Assembly (NCBI GenBank): GCA_002402325.1
Contig: DHFQ01000153.1
Location: 1-7,513, forward strand
DNA from: Candidatus Aminicenantes bacterium UBA4820
GTDB taxonomy: Bacteria; Acidobacteriota; UBA4820
Direction: 5' to 3'
DNA length: 7,513 nucleotides
The notes beneath the pieces are model-generated. The model saw only the letters and a list, made by a program, of their open reading frames with translations. It searched no databases and had not been told where the DNA came from. The number at the start of each line of letters is the position of its first letter. The first letter of the stretch is position 1. The position numbers and the translations under genes were made by a program. Positions 5,683 to 7,513 of this stretch are shown here, piece by piece.

Positions 5683-7374
5683 ATGAAAAACGGTTATTTG
5701 GGGCAGTTCTTATTCGTTGTTTTGTTGTTTTTTTCTTTGATTTCCTTTGGACAAGAAGCTGAATCTTCATCAACCACTGAATCGTTGCCATTCTGTTCTT
5801 ATCCTCAGGTTTTAAGTGGAGCACTTCCTGGAGGCTTAAGTTGGGTAACCGGACAGGTTGCTATTCTGTGGAATGGAAATGAATTTGTTGTGTTCGGAAA
5901 AGACTATGGTAATGTTGTTGCCCAGAAAGTATTCGCAGATGGAACACTTGATGGTTATGCGACAACCGTTGCTCTCGCAATCGGTGGAGGGGATGTTGTT
6001 GCTTGCCAAACATCTTATGGCTATGAAGTCGCCTATTGCTGTTATGATGATAGTGCTAACAAAGTAGTCATTATGGCGGTTGCCCTCGATCCTTCTCTTT
6101 CGGTTATCAAGCCGCCCGTTCAGGTTTCTTTTTATGGAATAACACCGACCGCAGATTGCAGTAATCCATCGATTGCTTATAGCCAGAGTTATGGTTGCTG
6201 TATAGCCTGGGAAGATTCCCGAAATGGAAATTCAGATATTTACGCTACAAGACTTAATGGAATCGGTGATGTTTCCTCTGCCGATATCCAGATAACAGCA
6301 AACACTTCGAATCAGCAAAAGCCAAATTGCATTTATAACCAAAACTTTTTTTGGTTCGTCTGGACTGATTACAGGACAGGAACTTCAAGTATTTATGGAA
6401 GAATTATGTTAGCCTCCAACAATTCATTGAACCCAGAAAAGAGTTTTGTATCAACTTCAGGAAACTGCACTACCCCCGTTTTGGCTTCAGCGGCAAATCG
6501 TTGTGCCCTTGCATGGGTAGATGATAAAGATGGTAACTCTGAAATTTATGTTCAACTATTTAATTCATCACAGTCCCCGGTTGCAACTCCCGTTAGAGTA
6601 ACAAATAATTCACAATATTCAACCGATCCTCGCTTACTCTGGACAGGAGCAGAATTTGAGCTTTTCTTTAGAGACTCTCAACCGTCGGGTCTTTTTGATA
6701 TCTGGTTTCAAGCGTTTGATGAAGACCTTGTTCCAAAAACATCAAATATTATAAAAGTAACTTTTGGACAGGATCAACTAAGAAAAGCAGATGTTCAATT
6801 CGCTTCAAAGGGATTTTTAATTTCTTATCTTCCTGGAGCCTTTGCTGGTCCCAATGCTTATACTGTTCTTGGTTGTAATTATGCAGGAACTCCTCCAACC
6901 TGCCCTGAAAACACGATTGCTTATTCAATTACTGGAACTCAAGCTACCATTTCATGGCTTCCATCAATAGATAATTATCTTGATTTAGCCTACTACAAAG
7001 TTTATCGCAACAATACCGTAGTAGCAAAAACAGTCAACAATTATTTTACCGACACAGGACTTTCAACAAACACAACATACAACTACGCGGTTAGAGCTGT
7101 TAACGCCGCTGGAAATGAAACATCTTCTTGTGGTTCCACCGCTTCAGTATATGTTAAGACTAACGCCTCCTTGACTCTTATGGTTAACAAAAGCGACCCC
7201 AACGCCCATCTTTTCTGGACAGATGTGGGACTCAACAACTACAATGTTTATAGAGGCACAAGCCCACAGGTTTTGTCTCTTGTAGGCTCAACTTCAGGGC
7301 AATCAGCCGACGACCCCAATGTTCTTCTTGATACGAATACCTACTTTTATACTGTTGATGACCCCGGGCAATAA
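5683..7374 (+). CDS. Secreted beta-propeller-like repeat protein with fibronectin type III domain
   Basis: This is a 563-residue exported protein of unknown function. Residues 1-23 look like a signal peptide (a lysine at position 2, then a hydrophobic stretch to LISFG), with cleavage likely just before QEAE. Residues about 55-400 hold repeats of about 51 residues. The clearest are WEDSRNGNSDIYATRL (176-191), WTDYRTGTSSIYGRI (227-241), WVDDKDGNSEIYVQLF (278-293) and FRDSQPSGLFDIWFQAF (329-345). Weaker ones occur near 63, 119 and 381, suggesting a seven-bladed propeller. Residues about 404-492 are a fibronectin type III domain (ATISWLPSIDNY, YYKVYRNN, TYNYAVRAVNAAGNE). A related, shorter segment (about 495-563) ends in FYTVDDPGQ. 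The 13 cysteines, several paired across neighbouring strands (159 with 172/173, 262 with 274), suggest disulfides outside the cytoplasm. The gene has its own promoter and terminator. A surface, adhesion or carbohydrate-related role is possible but not shown. Confidence 0.85.
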   Translation: MKNGYLGQFLFVVLLFFSLISFGQEAESSSTTESLPFCSYPQVLSGALPGGLSWVTGQVAILWNGNEFVVFGKDYGNVVAQKVFADGTLDGYATTVALAIGGGDVVACQTSYGYEVAYCCYDDSANKVVIMAVALDPSLSVIKPPVQVSFYGITPTADCSNPSIAYSQSYGCCIAWEDSRNGNSDIYATRLNGIGDVSSADIQITANTSNQQKPNCIYNQNFFWFVWTDYRTGTSSIYGRIMLASNNSLNPEKSFVSTSGNCTTPVLASAANRCALAWVDDKDGNSEIYVQLFNSSQSPVATPVRVTNNSQYSTDPRLLWTGAEFELFFRDSQPSGLFDIWFQAFDEDLVPKTSNIIKVTFGQDQLRKADVQFASKGFLISYLPGAFAGPNAYTVLGCNYAGTPPTCPENTIAYSITGTQATISWLPSIDNYLDLAYYKVYRNNTVVAKTVNNYFTDTGLSTNTTYNYAVRAVNAAGNETSSCGSTASVYVKTNASLTLMVNKSDPNAHLFWTDVGLNNYNVYRGTSPQVLSLVGSTSGQSADDPNVLLDTNTYFYTVDDPGQ

Positions 7375-7402
7375 TTTCCTCAATCAAAAATATGTCATTA
7401 AA

Positions 7403-7433
7403 AAGGGCGGAAATTTCCGCCCTTATCTTTTTT
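7403..7433 (+). terminator. Rho-independent terminator after the propeller gene
   Basis: A perfect 22-base palindrome (7403-7424) has GGGCGG (7405-7410) facing CCGCCC (7417-7422) around an AAATTT centre, followed by ATC and six T (7428-7433). It begins 28 bases after the stop codon. The GC-rich stem in AT-rich surroundings makes it the clearest terminator in the window. Its symmetry and flanking A-run could let it work weakly on the other strand as well. Confidence 0.9.
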
Positions 7434-7460
7434 ATATTAGGTTTTCATCAGAACAACAAT

Positions 7461-7483
7461 TCAATGTTGGATTTTGGGGCAAC
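7461..7483 (+). repeat. Right copy of 23-base direct repeat flanking the propeller gene
   Basis: This copy matches 5606-5628 at 22 of 23 bases. It lies 27 bases past the T-run of the terminator. Here the end of the repeat forms part of GGGGCAACCCC (7476-7486), a small hairpin that the left copy does not have. CAACA/TGTTG (7454-7469) forms another hairpin across its left edge. Confidence 0.6.
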
Positions 7484-7513
7484 CCCTAAAGATGAAAAAG
7501 TTTGAAAATAATG

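Noticed and set aside
7492..7513. Possible gene start MKKFENN at the right edge
   Set aside because: Only seven codons are visible, with no ribosome site close by; it cannot be told apart from chance.

Overview
The window is visibly AT-rich bacterial DNA with strong AGGAGG-type Shine-Dalgarno sites, very tight gene packing at the left end, and lysine/glutamate/isoleucine-rich proteins. This fits an AT-rich, possibly anaerobic or thermophilic, bacterium of a poorly sampled lineage. I cannot name the phylum from the sequence. All convincing genes are on the + strand.

Left block (about 1-4711): after a probable terminator of an off-window gene, a consensus sigma70-type promoter with operator-like repeats drives three tightly packed genes. 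They encode an XRE-type helix-turn-helix repressor fused to an S24 self-cleaving domain (139-729), a DUF72/YecE-family protein (732-1631), and a 1023-residue DnaE-family DNA polymerase (1640-4711). The polymerase resembles the error-prone DnaE2/ImuC branch and has lost the histidine pair of its PHP domain. Gene spacings are 2 and 8 bases, with overlapping translation signals, so they look like one operon. The simplest reading is a DNA-damage-inducible mutagenesis cassette. The repressor would respond to RecA through cleavage at Ala79-Gly80, releasing itself, DUF72 and the polymerase. The usual partners ImuA and ImuB are not in the window.

Middle (4712-5682): a small predicted three-helix membrane protein (4760-5149) resembles the DUF6249-type family. 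It may be read through from the polymerase or have its own weak promoter. About 490 bases of T-rich sequence without a supported gene follow, holding several small inverted repeats and ending in a short repeat.

Right block (5606-7513): a perfect TTGACA/TATAAT promoter drives a secreted protein. It has a signal peptide, about seven repeats of roughly 51 residues suggesting a seven-bladed beta-propeller, one fibronectin type III domain and a final Fn3-like segment. It ends in a strong rho-independent terminator. A 23-base sequence found just upstream of its promoter recurs, with one mismatch, just beyond its terminator. The gene is therefore bracketed by direct repeats and looks like a separate unit from the left block.
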